A stretch of DNA of 32,013 nucleotides from Opitutales bacterium (GCA_029251885.1 JAQXCL010000070.1:1-32013); one strand, 5' to 3'. Shown: positions 1-10,324, numbered from the stretch's first letter. A program made the numbers and translations. Notes: generated by a model not told the origin, from the letters alone.

Positions 1-141
1 GTGCACACGCTAAACGGCTCTGCCTTAGCTATTCCACGTGTACTGGCAGCCCTTTTGGAAAACAATTTACAGGAGGATGGAAAAGTAAAAATTCCAGAAT
101 GCCTACAAAAATGGTTCCCGAAGGATACGATCGGAATTTAA
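1..141 (+). CDS. serS: Seryl-tRNA synthetase, C-terminal fragment (5' truncated by window edge)
   Basis: Frame 1 reads [46 protein letters not shown], which matches the conserved SerRS C-terminus ([12 protein letters not shown]...LLEN.Q..DG.v.iP..L). Confidence 0.85.
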   Translation: MHTLNGSALAIPRVLAALLENNLQEDGKVKIPECLQKWFPKDTIGI

Positions 142-151
142 GAACCTAACT

Positions 152-1615
152 ATGGAACACTCTTTGGACCTGCCGGATGACTTAACCGAGCGGTCGAGGG
201 GATTGCTTGAATTGGTACCATTTGATTCGTGGCATTCAGATGCACTTTATTTGCTTAAAAAGACTCCCAGTAAAAAAGGTCTTATCGGGATTGCATGTTC
301 CGGAGGGGCTGACAGCACCTTTTCTCTGATTCTATCATTTGCTGCCTTTCCTCAATTGCGAAAACGAATGGTCGTCCTGCATTACAATCATCGATTAAGG
401 AATGAAGATTCAGAGGGTGATGAATCCTTTGTCCGCCTTTTTGCCAGCAAACTCGGATTACCCTGCAAGGTAGGGTATCCAGAAAGCTCAAAATGCGGAC
501 CAAATGAAGCCACATTAAGGAAGGATAGGTTGGGCTTTTATGCAAAACAGGGGAAGCAGGATGGAATCATGCATATTATACAGGGGCATAACCTTGATGA
601 TATTGCAGAAACTTTACTGTGGCGGATACCAAGAGGAGTAACCGTAGATGGCTTAATTAGTCCGCGAGCAGTTAGCCAAGTTAGTTGCCTTAGCTTCCTA
701 CGTCCCTTTGTTACATTGGGCAGACAATTTATTCGGGATACACTCAAAAAATGTTCGATTCCATGGAGAGAAGACGCAAGCAATCAAGAGAATGAATACC
801 TGCGCAATCGAATGCGCAATTCAGTATTGCCGAAGTGGATCGAAGCAAGTGACCGAAACCTTTTACAAGGAATTGCCCAAACGGTAGATCTTTTAAGCCA
901 AGATTCCAAGGCCCTAGAACATTATGCCAGAGAATCTTACAAACAATGTAAAGCAGGAGAAAAATTAGATTTTGAGGGTTTGATAAAATTGCCTTGTGCC
1001 ATCCAAAGAAGAGTCCTGATTAAGTGGTTAGAGGAAATTGAAGACAAACTTGCTCCCTCCCAATCCTTAAGTGCAAAAACTGGTCGGTTGGTTCAATTAC
1101 TCAAAAATGACAATTTTATAGCTGTACAATTGGCTGAAAATTTTAGCGTGAGGAAGAGGAGGGGATTCATAGAACTCGAATATTTAAATGAATTACCTTC
1201 TATGCCAAAGGCAGTCTTGCCTTTTAGTTATTCAATTTACCTACCATGCGGTGGAAGGGTCGTAGCAGAACAAATGATGCTAAATACCCGCATTCTTGAT
1301 CTAATTAATGGAAAACAGGTAAATCCTCAGAACGAAGCATTTATTTCACTAAAAACTTTGCCAGATTTCCTTTTCATACGGTCTCGAAAAGAAGGCGATA
1401 TGTTTCGCCCACTCGGATCGCCAGGAAGCAAAAAACTATCAGATTGGATGATCGACCGACAGTGGTCGAAAGCTAAAAAAACGAGTACTCCCATTTTCTT
1501 AAATCAAAAAGACGAAATCATATGGATACCAGGCTTTGCACCAGCAGAATCCGCCAAGGTTTCCAAGGCTGACTTGCGGGTAATCCGTTTGACTTACCAA
1601 CAATCTGACACATGA
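152..1615 (+). CDS. tilS: tRNA(Ile)-lysidine synthase
   Basis: N-terminal PP-loop motif SGGADSTFSL, then LHYNHRLR and GHNLDDIAETLLWRIPRG; typical TilS length and architecture. Confidence 0.93.
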   Translation: MEHSLDLPDDLTERSRGLLELVPFDSWHSDALYLLKKTPSKKGLIGIACSGGADSTFSLILSFAAFPQLRKRMVVLHYNHRLRNEDSEGDESFVRLFASKLGLPCKVGYPESSKCGPNEATLRKDRLGFYAKQGKQDGIMHIIQGHNLDDIAETLLWRIPRGVTVDGLISPRAVSQVSCLSFLRPFVTLGRQFIRDTLKKCSIPWREDASNQENEYLRNRMRNSVLPKWIEASDRNLLQGIAQTVDLLSQDSKALEHYARESYKQCKAGEKLDFEGLIKLPCAIQRRVLIKWLEEIEDKLAPSQSLSAKTGRLVQLLKNDNFIAVQLAENFSVRKRRGFIELEYLNELPSMPKAVLPFSYSIYLPCGGRVVAEQMMLNTRILDLINGKQVNPQNEAFISLKTLPDFLFIRSRKEGDMFRPLGSPGSKKLSDWMIDRQWSKAKKTSTPIFLNQKDEIIWIPGFAPAESAKVSKADLRVIRLTYQQSDT

Positions 1616-1619
1616 TTGT

Positions 1620-3656
1620 TTGGCTGTGGAAAACAATAAGAAAGATAACTCGGACGGGCAGGCTAAAGGCTTTCAGCCCAAGGTTTTATTAATTTGGCTG
1701 GCAGTACTTGCTGCTATCATCGGGCTAGTTATGGTCCAATCGGGAGAAATTACCCCTAGCCAACTATCGATTTCATCCATTGATGATTTGATAACAGCGG
1801 CCAAGCAGGATCGGGTGGACAAAGCCATTATCCAAAGTGATCCGAAAGGCGGAGAGGACTGGTATATCATCCAAGGAAAAATCCAAAATCCCGCATTTGA
1901 AATAGATGAAAATCAGTACAAAACCCTTCCCTTCGTGGTCAAGGGTAGGGTAACAGAATCAGACTACAAAGAACTCAGGGATTTACTGGGAACCCGTTTT
2001 CGCGAAGAACCTTCGAGTACTATTTGGACAGAATTGCTCTTCAGCCTCTTACCATTTCTTCTCATTATCGGTCTTCTTTACTTTCTATTTGTTCGCCAAC
2101 TGCGAATGGCAGGAAAAGGTGCACTCAGTTTCGGTAAAAGCAAAGCCAAGTTACTTACCCGCGAAAATGAAAAGATTGTTTTCGATAATGTAGCTGGATG
2201 CGACGAAGCCAAGGAAGAGGTTTCTGAGATTGTTGATTTCCTCAAAGACCCGAAGAGATTTCGTAAAATCGGAGGAAAAATCCCCAAAGGTGTTCTCATG
2301 GTAGGGCCCCCTGGCACAGGCAAGACACTTCTCGCTAAAGCTGTCGCCGGTGAAGCAGATGTTCCTTTTTTTAGTATAAGTGGTTCCGACTTTGTAGAAA
2401 TGTTCGTTGGTGTCGGTGCTGCCCGTGTAAGGGACATGTTTGAACAGGGAAGGAAAAATGCACCCTGCTTAATTTTTATAGATGAAATTGATGCTGTAGG
2501 TCGACAACGGGGTGCCGGGCTTGGCGGAGGTAACGACGAGCGCGAACAAACCTTAAACTCTTTACTCGTAGAAATGGATGGGTTTGATGGTCATGAAGGT
2601 ATCATCATCATTGCTGCAACAAACCGTCCGGATGTTTTGGATAATGCACTACTTCGCCCAGGTAGGTTTGATCGACAGGTTATGATCGACCTTCCTGATT
2701 TGGAAGGTCGAGACGCCATTCTCAAAGTTCATGCTAAAAAGATTAAACTATCTGAAGAGGTTGAACTTAAGTCGCTGGCCCGTGCAACTGCTGGTTTTTC
2801 AGGTGCAGACCTTGCCAACCTACTTAACGAAGGTGCATTGATTGCAGCACGAAGACGAAAGAAACATGTTGAACCTATCGACCTTGATGATGCCAGGGAA
2901 AAAATCTCATTCGGCCGCGAGCGTCGCAGAGTCATGGATGACGAGGACAGGAAAATAATTGCCTACCATGAAGCCGGTCATGCAATCGTTCAGGCAAAAA
3001 CTGATGATGGATTACTCCCCATACACAAGGTTACCATTATCCCAAGAGGGCAAAGCCTTGGAAGTACGATGTTCACGCCCAAGAAGGATATCTTAAATCA
3101 CAGCAAAAGAAGAATGCTTAACCAAGTTTGCTGTGCAATGGGTGGACGGGCTGCAGAGGAAATAGAGATCGGAGATGTAACCAGTGGTGCGGCAGGAGAT
3201 ATTCGCATGGCTACAAACATTGCCCGCAGCATGGTTTGCGATTGGGGGATGAGTGAATTGGGAATGATTTCTTTTGGCGATAAACAGGACCAAGTCTTCT
3301 TAGGCAAGGAACTTAGTAGGGCTCAAAATTACAGCGAAGAAACGGCTCGTAAGATTGATTCTTCAATTAAGGAGATCATTGACCAACAATACGACAGAGC
3401 TAAAAATATCCTCACCGAAAATATTGAGTCATTGCACGCAGCAGCAAATGCACTGCTCGAATTCGAGACAATTGAAGGAAAACACATCCATGAAATTATA
3501 GATCATGGTAAAATCATTTCTGAAATAACCAAATCCGCTGAAAAGAATTCTGATAAAAAAGAGAACGAGGATTCTATCGAATCAGCAAATGATTCATCAG
3601 AGAAAAAACAAGACTCTATCGAACCTGGGGCAGAACCAATAGGTGCAACTGCATAA
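1620..3656 (+). CDS. ftsH: ATP-dependent zinc metalloprotease FtsH (TTG start)
   Basis: Two N-terminal TM segments, Walker A GPPGTGKT, Walker B IFIDEID, SRH region, HEAGH zinc motif. Confidence 0.97.
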   Translation: MAVENNKKDNSDGQAKGFQPKVLLIWLAVLAAIIGLVMVQSGEITPSQLSISSIDDLITAAKQDRVDKAIIQSDPKGGEDWYIIQGKIQNPAFEIDENQYKTLPFVVKGRVTESDYKELRDLLGTRFREEPSSTIWTELLFSLLPFLLIIGLLYFLFVRQLRMAGKGALSFGKSKAKLLTRENEKIVFDNVAGCDEAKEEVSEIVDFLKDPKRFRKIGGKIPKGVLMVGPPGTGKTLLAKAVAGEADVPFFSISGSDFVEMFVGVGAARVRDMFEQGRKNAPCLIFIDEIDAVGRQRGAGLGGGNDEREQTLNSLLVEMDGFDGHEGIIIIAATNRPDVLDNALLRPGRFDRQVMIDLPDLEGRDAILKVHAKKIKLSEEVELKSLARATAGFSGADLANLLNEGALIAARRRKKHVEPIDLDDAREKISFGRERRRVMDDEDRKIIAYHEAGHAIVQAKTDDGLLPIHKVTIIPRGQSLGSTMFTPKKDILNHSKRRMLNQVCCAMGGRAAEEIEIGDVTSGAAGDIRMATNIARSMVCDWGMSELGMISFGDKQDQVFLGKELSRAQNYSEETARKIDSSIKEIIDQQYDRAKNILTENIESLHAAANALLEFETIEGKHIHEIIDHGKIISEITKSAEKNSDKKENEDSIESANDSSEKKQDSIEPGAEPIGATA

Positions 3657-3707
3657 TTTTTTTTTATCACTTGAAATATTACACATTTTCCAATAAGTAA
3701 ATTAATC

Positions 3708-3863
3708 ATGAGCAGACATCCAAGTTTTAGTCCTCCAGGAGGACTGTCCAAGAACAGAAACGTACTTAAACGCTTTGAGCGTGTCGAGTTGCTACGCAAA
3801 CGTGGACAGTGGAAAAAAGGTGATCGCGTCGTTTCTTTAATCAAGACAAAACCAGAGGAATAA
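3708..3863 (+). CDS. Small basic protein, TIGR04137-like (Chlamydiae/Verrucomicrobia family)
   Basis: Not in the supplied ORF track (51 aa). Translates as MSRHPSFSPPGGLSKNRNVLKRFERVELLRKRGQWKKGDRVVSLIKTKPEE*, which resembles the PVC small basic protein family as I remember it. Confidence 0.8.
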   Translation: MSRHPSFSPPGGLSKNRNVLKRFERVELLRKRGQWKKGDRVVSLIKTKPEE

Positions 3864-4012
3864 TTCACTCGAGTTTTGGAGACGCTTTTAGCGGATATCC
3901 AAGATTTAAATTCGCTAGTCCTGACAATCTAATATATCCATTGCGGTGATTCGTAAGAGTATATTTTATGTCTTTGATTTTTGTATTATCGTTTCTTAAT
4001 TATTTCCGTGTT

Positions 4013-4222
4013 TCACTCATACTTTACATTATTCAATTTAAACATTTTTTCGTTCCATGAATAAAATGTTGAGAAAAGAACTTCTATTCCCAGACGCACT
4101 AAATTTTTGTTAAGAAGTTCACGAACAATATTCTGAGCAACTTTTTTGATGATCCAGTCGTCATTCCAACCATAATTGTATTGTTATTGCCCTTCATCAT
4201 AGAAATACATTGCAAATTTCAC
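4013..4222 (-). pseudogene. Possible eroded small gene with one in-frame stop
   Basis: Minus strand from GTG at 4222 reads MKFAMYFYDEGQ*QYNYGWNDDWIIKKVAQNIVRELLNKNLVRLGIEVLFSTFYSWNEKMFKLNNVKYE*. Composition is protein-like with a single internal TAA at 4184-4186, in an otherwise empty ~410 bp gap. No family recognised. Confidence 0.3.
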
Positions 4223-4275
4223 ATTTCCCCCTAAATTTCAATCCCTTTGCACAAATCTAATCACCTAACCTAATT

Positions 4276-4488
4276 GTGAGAGACGAATACCTACAAGAAG
4301 CCCAATCCATCGTAGAGGACCCTAATGCCCTCATCAACTTGGTCTCTCGACGCTCTAAGCAACTAAAGCATGGAAGCAAACCCCTGATTGAATCTTTGGA
4401 GAAATTAGAACCAGAAGATGTTGCACTTCGCGAAATCATCGAAGGCAAAATAACATACCAGCCCTGGGACGAAGACTCCGAGGACTGA
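4276..4488 (+). CDS. rpoZ: DNA-directed RNA polymerase omega subunit
   Basis: NLVSRRSKQLKHGSKPLIE...EDVALREIIEGKI matches the RpoZ signature; GTG start. Confidence 0.82.
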   Translation: MRDEYLQEAQSIVEDPNALINLVSRRSKQLKHGSKPLIESLEKLEPEDVALREIIEGKITYQPWDEDSED

Positions 4489-4504
4489 TTCAGTCAAGTA
4501 GACT

Positions 4505-4532
4505 ACTACGGGAAAACTACCTGTAGTTTAAT
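4505..4532 (+). terminator. Candidate hairpin terminator between rpoZ and smpB
   Basis: ACTACGGG-AAAACTA-CCTGTAGT forms an 8 bp stem with one G.U pair, followed by TTAATTTA. The T-tract is weak. Confidence 0.4.
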
Positions 4533-4551
4533 TTACGCCAAGTAATTCATC

Positions 4552-5031
4552 ATGGTAGGCAAAAAAAAAGTTGCCGATCGTTTGCCGTCCTTCAGCAACT
4601 CAAAAGCTAGGCATAAGTTCTTACTTGGAGACAAAATGGTTGCAGGTATTGAATTGCAAGGCACAGAAGTAAAATCCATTCGCAATGGTAAGGCTCAGAT
4701 TTCCGAGTCGTTTGCCCGATTTAATAAGGATCAACTCTATTTGTACAATGCTTATATTGACGAATATATTTTTGGTAATGAAAACAATCATGAACCCACA
4801 AGACCCCGGAAATTACTTTTAAACCGCAGAGAATTAGATCGTTTAAAAGCAGCAGTCGAAGCTTCGGGGAAAACCATTGTTCCCTTAAAGCTTTTTTTTA
4901 AAGGTGCTTTAATCAAATGTGAACTGGCATTGGGCACGGGTAAAAACCAAAGAGATAAGAGGCAGGATTTAAAAAAGAAAGTTGCCCAGAGAGAAGCTGA
5001 CCAGGCAATGAAAAATTCTCTCAAAAGATGA
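4552..5031 (+). CDS. smpB: SsrA (tmRNA)-binding protein
   Basis: NSKARHKFLLGDKMVAGIELQGTEVKSIRNGKAQISESFA and a C-terminal KKxxQREADQAMKNSLKR tail. Confidence 0.96.
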   Translation: MVGKKKVADRLPSFSNSKARHKFLLGDKMVAGIELQGTEVKSIRNGKAQISESFARFNKDQLYLYNAYIDEYIFGNENNHEPTRPRKLLLNRRELDRLKAAVEASGKTIVPLKLFFKGALIKCELALGTGKNQRDKRQDLKKKVAQREADQAMKNSLKR

Positions 5032-5489
5032 TAGATGTAATTCTTTTCCAGCCTGAAATACCTCAAAACACTGGAAATATTGGAAGGCTTTGTGCCTTTA
5101 CCAATTGCCGACTTCATCTCATTCACCCACTAGGTTTTGAAATCAACGACAAGAATTTGAAGCGTGCGGGTATGGATTATTGGCAGACCCTTGAAGTTAT
5201 TGAATATCAGAACTGGGAAAGCTTCATTAAATCTCCTAAACGACCAAGCAAACTTTATCTTTTGAGCACCCATGCCAAGAAAACTATATGGGATGCAAAT
5301 TTTCAATCCGGAGATGGTTTAATTTTTGGAAATGAAGGCAGTGGTGCCCCTGATTACATACATGAATGGGTTGGAGAAAACCGAGTTACCATTCCAAAGT
5401 ACGCACCCGAATTACGATCCCTAAACCTTGCAGTTTCCGTTGGTATTACCGTTTACGAAGCGATCCGGCAAATATCATCTTCTAATTAA
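5028..5489 (+). CDS. trmL: tRNA (cytidine(34)-2'-O)-methyltransferase (SPOUT)
   Basis: PEIPQNTGNIGRLCAFTNCRLHLIHPLGF...KRAGMDYW, FGNEGSGAP, LNLAVSVGI; 4 bp ATGA overlap with smpB. Confidence 0.93.
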   Translation: MIDVILFQPEIPQNTGNIGRLCAFTNCRLHLIHPLGFEINDKNLKRAGMDYWQTLEVIEYQNWESFIKSPKRPSKLYLLSTHAKKTIWDANFQSGDGLIFGNEGSGAPDYIHEWVGENRVTIPKYAPELRSLNLAVSVGITVYEAIRQISSSN

Positions 5490-5501
5490 AATCAATAAAA
5501 C

Positions 5502-6527
5502 ATGCCTCCTCAAGTTTCGATTGTACTGCCGGTTCGAAACGAAGAAAAGTTTGTAGAAGAATGCCTTAAATCCATTCTACAACAAACTCTGACACATTGG
5601 GAACTCATTGCAGTTGATGATCATTCAACTGATGAAAGCCATCAAATCTTAGAAACTTTTGCCCAAAGAGACAGTCGTGTAAGAATCTTTAAAAACCCAG
5701 GCAACGGCATCTCAGATTGCCTTAACTTTGCTATCTATTTAGCAAAATCCTCCTTAATTGCGAGGATGGATGGAGATGACCTTATGGAACCAAAACGTTT
5801 GGAGATTCAAGTCGATCATTTGGATAAGAATAAAAAGGTTGGTTTAATTGCCAGCCAAGTTGAACCTTTTCCCAAGGCCATTAAAACTCAAAGGAAAGGG
5901 TACGAATTGTATGTCCAGTGGACCAATGAGATTCTCACTCCAGGAGAACATTCAATTAATCGATTTGTAGACTGTCCATTTGCTCACCCATCGATAATCT
6001 TCCGTAAAAGTCTTATTGATTGTTATGGCGGTTACGCTAATGGAATGTTTCCCGAGGATTTCGAACTCTGGTTGAGATGGATGGGGCATGGTGTGGTAAT
6101 GGAAAAATTACCGCAGGTTCTTTTAAAATGGAGAGATCATCCCAAACGTGCTTCCCGAACAAAATTAAGCTACGCACCTTCCGCATTTCAAAAAGTTAAA
6201 GCCAAGTACTTACGCCAATGGTTGGAAGAAGAGTTTACCCTAGGTAAACGAATCATCCTTTGCTGGGGAGCAGGTCGAGTAGCCAGGGAATTTTTCAGTC
6301 TTTTAAAAAAGGAGGGGATTAAGATTTCTGGCTTTATTGATCCGGACCCTAAAAAAATTAACAAACAAATTGCAACCTTACCCATTATGCCGATTGAACA
6401 GATTCCATCACCCAAACAGTGTTTTATCTTAATTTTGGCAGGAGCAAGAGGTGTTAGAAAAAAAACAGCTGAATATTTGCAAGTACATGGATATGTTGTA
6501 GGTCATGACTTTCTACCCTTGGCGTAA
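5502..6527 (+). CDS. Glycosyltransferase family 2 with C-terminal Rossmann-like domain
   Basis: VSIVLPVRNEEKFVEECLKSIL, VDDHSTD and ARMDGDD are GT2 motifs. The C-terminus carries RIILCWGAGRVAREFFSLLKKEGIKISGFIDPDPKK. Confidence 0.88.
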   Translation: MPPQVSIVLPVRNEEKFVEECLKSILQQTLTHWELIAVDDHSTDESHQILETFAQRDSRVRIFKNPGNGISDCLNFAIYLAKSSLIARMDGDDLMEPKRLEIQVDHLDKNKKVGLIASQVEPFPKAIKTQRKGYELYVQWTNEILTPGEHSINRFVDCPFAHPSIIFRKSLIDCYGGYANGMFPEDFELWLRWMGHGVVMEKLPQVLLKWRDHPKRASRTKLSYAPSAFQKVKAKYLRQWLEEEFTLGKRIILCWGAGRVAREFFSLLKKEGIKISGFIDPDPKKINKQIATLPIMPIEQIPSPKQCFILILAGARGVRKKTAEYLQVHGYVVGHDFLPLA

Positions 6528-6582
6528 TTTTTTAACCTTTTCCAAATTGCCAGCAAGCATTCGATAATCCATAAAGTTTCTC

Positions 6583-7278
6583 ATGAAGCCAACTCTCCAT
6601 CTATTTCTATTAATTGGATCTTTCTTGCATTGTTTACATGCCCAACCCAAAGACTTCAAAGCCTTATTCAATGGGAATAACTTGAATGGCTGGTGGGGGC
6701 TCGGTACGGTTGACCCATCCACATGGGTTAACCTACCCGAAGAAAAACTTGTTAAAAAAAGGGCAGACAGCCTAGCTAATATAAATAAGCACTGGCGGGT
6801 TGAAAATGGTGAACTCGTTAATGATGGACATGGTCTTTACCTGACCACAGTAGAGAACTTTGCTGATTTTGAGTTACTACTAGATTATAGAACCGTGCCA
6901 CTCGCGGATAGTGGGATTTACCTGCGAGGAGTACCCCAAGTGCAAATCTGGGATACTACTGAGGCAGGAGGGAAATGGAAATACGGATCAAAAAAAGGAT
7001 CTGGTGGACTTTGGAATAACGGTAAGGGTACCCCAGGGCGGGATCCCCTCGTTTATGCTGATAAGCCTTTTGGAGAATGGAATCAATTTCGAGTCATAAT
7101 GACTGGAAATATTGTAACGGTCTGGCTTAACGATAAACTGGTAGTCGATAAGGCTCCTCTTACCAAGTACTGGAAACGGGCAAAAAGCTTAATTGACCGA
7201 GGTCCAATTCAATTACAAACACACGGCGGAGAAATTCGTTGGAAAAATATATTTATCAAGCCAGCAACTACAAACTAA
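6583..7278 (+). CDS. Secreted DUF1080 / 3-keto-disaccharide hydrolase-domain protein
   Basis: Signal peptide MKPTLHLFLLIGSFLHCLHAQ, then FKALFNGNNLNGWWG, ENGELVNDGHGLYLTT, FADFELLLDYR, DSGIYLRG, PIQLQTHGGEIRWKNIFIK. Confidence 0.88.
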   Translation: MKPTLHLFLLIGSFLHCLHAQPKDFKALFNGNNLNGWWGLGTVDPSTWVNLPEEKLVKKRADSLANINKHWRVENGELVNDGHGLYLTTVENFADFELLLDYRTVPLADSGIYLRGVPQVQIWDTTEAGGKWKYGSKKGSGGLWNNGKGTPGRDPLVYADKPFGEWNQFRVIMTGNIVTVWLNDKLVVDKAPLTKYWKRAKSLIDRGPIQLQTHGGEIRWKNIFIKPATTN

Positions 7279-7334
7279 TCAAAGTAGCTTTTATTAATTT
7301 AACCATAAGCCTTTAATTAGTTTTTGACCGCAGA

Positions 7335-8309
7335 GTGATAACCTCCAAGTTGCAAAGAAAAAAAAGCGGACAGACTCGCTTTTTTCCAGAAATCGCAATT
7401 TCGTGCTCCAGAGAACTTGAAAACTTAGGTTTTTCAGCAGAAGTATTTTTGATACCTGGGGGACTGGGCGTTCGCTTTCTTTCCGATCGTCAATTCTCGA
7501 ATCTCTCCAGCTTGTCTCATCTCCCCATTAGGGAGTTAGACTTTTCTAAAGTTTGTTCCTTTGACCCTGAACATATTCAATCTTTTTCACTGGAGGCTTT
7601 ATCACTTCCTAAAGGATGCACTTTTCCTTTCCGTGAATTTAAAAGGTTTAAACTTAAAAGACTGTCCGCGATCCAATCTCAATCAACTGACTTTGAATCT
7701 TTAGCTATCTTACCCATTGAGGAATTAAACTTATCCGGATGCTCTGCTCAAAACTTATCTTTTACTCATTCGATGCCTTTAACCAAGTTGGACATTTCAG
7801 GTACAAATCTTCTCGACCTTCGTCCGCTTTCTGAAAAACCATTGGAGCAATTATTTCTTCAAAACACAAAAGTCGAAAATTTATCTCCACTTACAGACTG
7901 TCCACTAGAAGAATTGAATTTAAACAAGACAGTTATTTCTGATCTTGCTCCGCTTCGAGGCAGTCCACTTCGCTCCCTAGAACTCAGAAAAACTGAGGTC
8001 AATGACCTTGGTCCATTAATGGAGTCCCCTTTAGAAAATTTAACATTGCCCGGATCTCCGATTTTCTCAATCGCTCCACTGACTTATTGTCCGCTAAAAA
8101 ATTTGAATTTAATCGGTCTCGACCTTGATGATCTATCTCCACTCAAAGAGATGCAGCTTACCAGTTTGTCTATCTCTCCACTTGAATTGAATATGGAAGA
8201 TTTTTTGCTTTTGAATGAGATCGATACGTCCTATTTGACAGGACCTGGAGATGACCTTAAACAGACTGTTAAGCAATTCATGGACAAATATAACCACGAA
8301 GATCAATAA
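7335..8309 (+). CDS. Leucine-rich-repeat protein of unknown function
   Basis: GTG start, no obvious signal peptide, seven consecutive 21-residue PLxxLxLxxTxVxDLxPLxxx units. Confidence 0.75.
   Translation: MITSKLQRKKSGQTRFFPEIAISCSRELENLGFSAEVFLIPGGLGVRFLSDRQFSNLSSLSHLPIRELDFSKVCSFDPEHIQSFSLEALSLPKGCTFPFREFKRFKLKRLSAIQSQSTDFESLAILPIEELNLSGCSAQNLSFTHSMPLTKLDISGTNLLDLRPLSEKPLEQLFLQNTKVENLSPLTDCPLEELNLNKTVISDLAPLRGSPLRSLELRKTEVNDLGPLMESPLENLTLPGSPIFSIAPLTYCPLKNLNLIGLDLDDLSPLKEMQLTSLSISPLELNMEDFLLLNEIDTSYLTGPGDDLKQTVKQFMDKYNHEDQ
7713..8153 (+). repeat. Seven 63-bp (21-codon) LRR-coding units within the LRR CDS
   Basis: Units [21 protein letters not shown] / [21 protein letters not shown] / [21 protein letters not shown] / [21 protein letters not shown] / [21 protein letters not shown] / [21 protein letters not shown] / [21 protein letters not shown], each exactly 21 aa. 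Confidence 0.85.
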
Positions 8310-8356
8310 ATCGGTTTGTTTCCCGGATCTCCCACTCTACACTAGTCTATACTTAC

Positions 8357-9847
8357 ATGAATCCCAAAAGAGACCACTTAAAAGGTGCTAAAGACTATTA
8401 CGATGTTGTAGTAGTCGGAAGTGGTCTGGGGGGATTAACAGGTGCTAATTGTTTAGCAAAACAAGGACACTCTGTACTCTTGCTAGAAAATCACTATCAA
8501 TTTGGAGGCTTAGCAACATGGTTTAAGCGGGCAGGGGGACATATTTTTGATATTTCACTCCATGGATTTCCTGTAGGCATGATTAAGTCTTGCCGTAGAT
8601 ATTGGACCAAGGAAATTGCTGATTCGATTGTTCAATTAAAGAATATACGATTTGTTAATCCGCAATACGATCTTAGGACCACATTTGATCGAATGGACTT
8701 TACTAATATTCTTCACAATACCTTTAAGATTGCTCGTGAAAGGGTGGAAGAATTTTACGATCACTTGCGCAAGATGGATTATTTTGCTCAAGATGGACGT
8801 ACCATCGGGGATCTCCTTGAAGAATTCTTCCCAGGACGTGACGATGTCAAGAGGCTCCTGTTAGAACCAATTTCCTACGCAAATGGCTCATCCTTTATGG
8901 ATCCTGCGATTGCTTATGGGATTGTTTTTACTAACTTCATGCGCAAGGGGATTTATACCTTTAAAGACGGGACCGACTCTTTAATCCGTAAAATGGTTGA
9001 TGAATTACGAAGCAATGGAGCAGAACTGCGACGCCAATGTTTGGTTGAAAAACTGATTACTGAAGAGAGAGATGGAAAATCCTGCGTAACTGGAGTTATC
9101 GTTAATGGAAAAAAAATTCGCTGTGGAGCTGTTCTTTCTAATGCAAATCTAAAAAACACTATCGAAAGTATGCTTGGCCTTTCCAAATTACCAAAGAAGT
9201 TTGCCTCTCAAGCCAAAGAAGTTCGACTAAATAGCACATCCTGCCAAGTTTACATCGGGCTGAAAAAAGGGGCAGTGATTCCAGAATCGGTTGGCGACCT
9301 GATATTCACATCGGAATCTGCAAATTTCTCGACCGATGAACTCGCAGACTTTCACACTACAAGCCGTACTTTTTCGATTTACTACCCAGACACCCGACCT
9401 CATCGAAAAGACCCAAGATACAGCATTGTTGCCTCTTTAAATGCGAATTGGAAAGATTGGGGGAAACTAACCGATGAAGAATACGAAAAAGCTAAAAAAA
9501 GACTTTGCGAGGAAAGTTTGGAGGCCCTTGAAAAAATAATTCCTGATATCAGGGATAAAATTGATCATTTGGAAGCGGCCAGTCCAAGAACCATAAAACA
9601 TTATACCCAACATGCAAACGGGGCAACATTCGGAACCAAGTTCGAAGGCTTAGAAGTTTCAGGAGACTTACCGAAATACGCACCCGGACTTTTTCATGCC
9701 GGCTCGGTAGGAATTATCATGTCCGGCTGGCTTGGTACCATTAATTACGGAGTAATTACAGCTAATAAAATAGATAGCTTTTTACGGCTCAAATCAGGTA
9801 AGGACAGTCCAGACGATACAGACGAGTCTACCTTTGCCATTGCCTGA
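8357..9847 (+). CDS. NAD(P)/FAD-dependent oxidoreductase of the phytoene desaturase / carotenoid isomerase / retinol saturase superfamily
   Basis: N-terminal [38 protein letters not shown] dinucleotide fold. C-terminal [29 protein letters not shown] resembles the CrtI/CrtISO FAD-binding tail. Confidence 0.85.
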   Translation: MNPKRDHLKGAKDYYDVVVVGSGLGGLTGANCLAKQGHSVLLLENHYQFGGLATWFKRAGGHIFDISLHGFPVGMIKSCRRYWTKEIADSIVQLKNIRFVNPQYDLRTTFDRMDFTNILHNTFKIARERVEEFYDHLRKMDYFAQDGRTIGDLLEEFFPGRDDVKRLLLEPISYANGSSFMDPAIAYGIVFTNFMRKGIYTFKDGTDSLIRKMVDELRSNGAELRRQCLVEKLITEERDGKSCVTGVIVNGKKIRCGAVLSNANLKNTIESMLGLSKLPKKFASQAKEVRLNSTSCQVYIGLKKGAVIPESVGDLIFTSESANFSTDELADFHTTSRTFSIYYPDTRPHRKDPRYSIVASLNANWKDWGKLTDEEYEKAKKRLCEESLEALEKIIPDIRDKIDHLEAASPRTIKHYTQHANGATFGTKFEGLEVSGDLPKYAPGLFHAGSVGIIMSGWLGTINYGVITANKIDSFLRLKSGKDSPDDTDESTFAIA

Positions 9848-9880
9848 GAGGCTTTAATTCTCTAGCTCTCTTCCTTGACT

Positions 9881-10324
9881 ATGGAAGAAATTTATCGTCG
9901 CATTCCTCATCGCCCCCCCTTTCTCTTTATCGATAAAATTATCGAGATTACAGAAACAGGGGCTCGTGCAGCTCTAACAATCCGTCCGGACTTTTCTTTT
10001 TTCGAAGGACACTATCCAGGTAATCCAATTATGCCTGGGGTTCTCCTATGTGAATCGGTTTTTCAAACGGGTGCCATTTTCCTGGCTGACCACTTGCAGT
10101 CCGAATCCTTAACTGACAAATCAGTAACTCCTGTACTTTCGAGAATTCGAGACGCTCGATTCAAGCGCATGGTAAAACCAGGTGACGAGGTTGAAATATC
10201 TGTAACTCTAGGCGAAAAAATGGGTCAGTTCTTCACCATGACAGGAGAAATTCGAAAAGAAGGTAAAGTTGCTCTGACTATATCTTATGCACTGGCCATG
10301 GTTAGAGAAAATCCCTCCCAGTGA
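9881..10324 (+). CDS. 3-hydroxyacyl-ACP dehydratase, FabZ-like hotdog fold (track start 9875; ATG at 9881 more likely)
   Basis: RIPHRPPFLFIDKI...FEGHYPGNPIMPGVLLCES is the FabZ active-site region (His plus Glu helix). Confidence 0.88.
   Translation: MEEIYRRIPHRPPFLFIDKIIEITETGARAALTIRPDFSFFEGHYPGNPIMPGVLLCESVFQTGAIFLADHLQSESLTDKSVTPVLSRIRDARFKRMVKPGDEVEISVTLGEKMGQFFTMTGEIRKEGKVALTISYALAMVRENPSQ

Noticed and set aside
2078-2437. Antisense ORF of 119 aa opposite ftsH
   Set aside because: Low-complexity translation antisense to a highly conserved AAA domain; a typical shadow ORF. The same applies to the other minus-strand ORFs opposite well-identified genes.
3503-3868. Minus-strand ORF of 121 aa over the ftsH 3' end and the small basic protein
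   Set aside because: Both sense-strand genes are convincing, and the antisense translation has no recognisable motifs.
3864-4012. Small nested hairpin TTGGA-GA-CGCT-TTT-AGCG-GATA-TCCAA after the small basic protein
   Set aside because: Short stems with internal loop and no T-tract; not enough to call a terminator or ncRNA.
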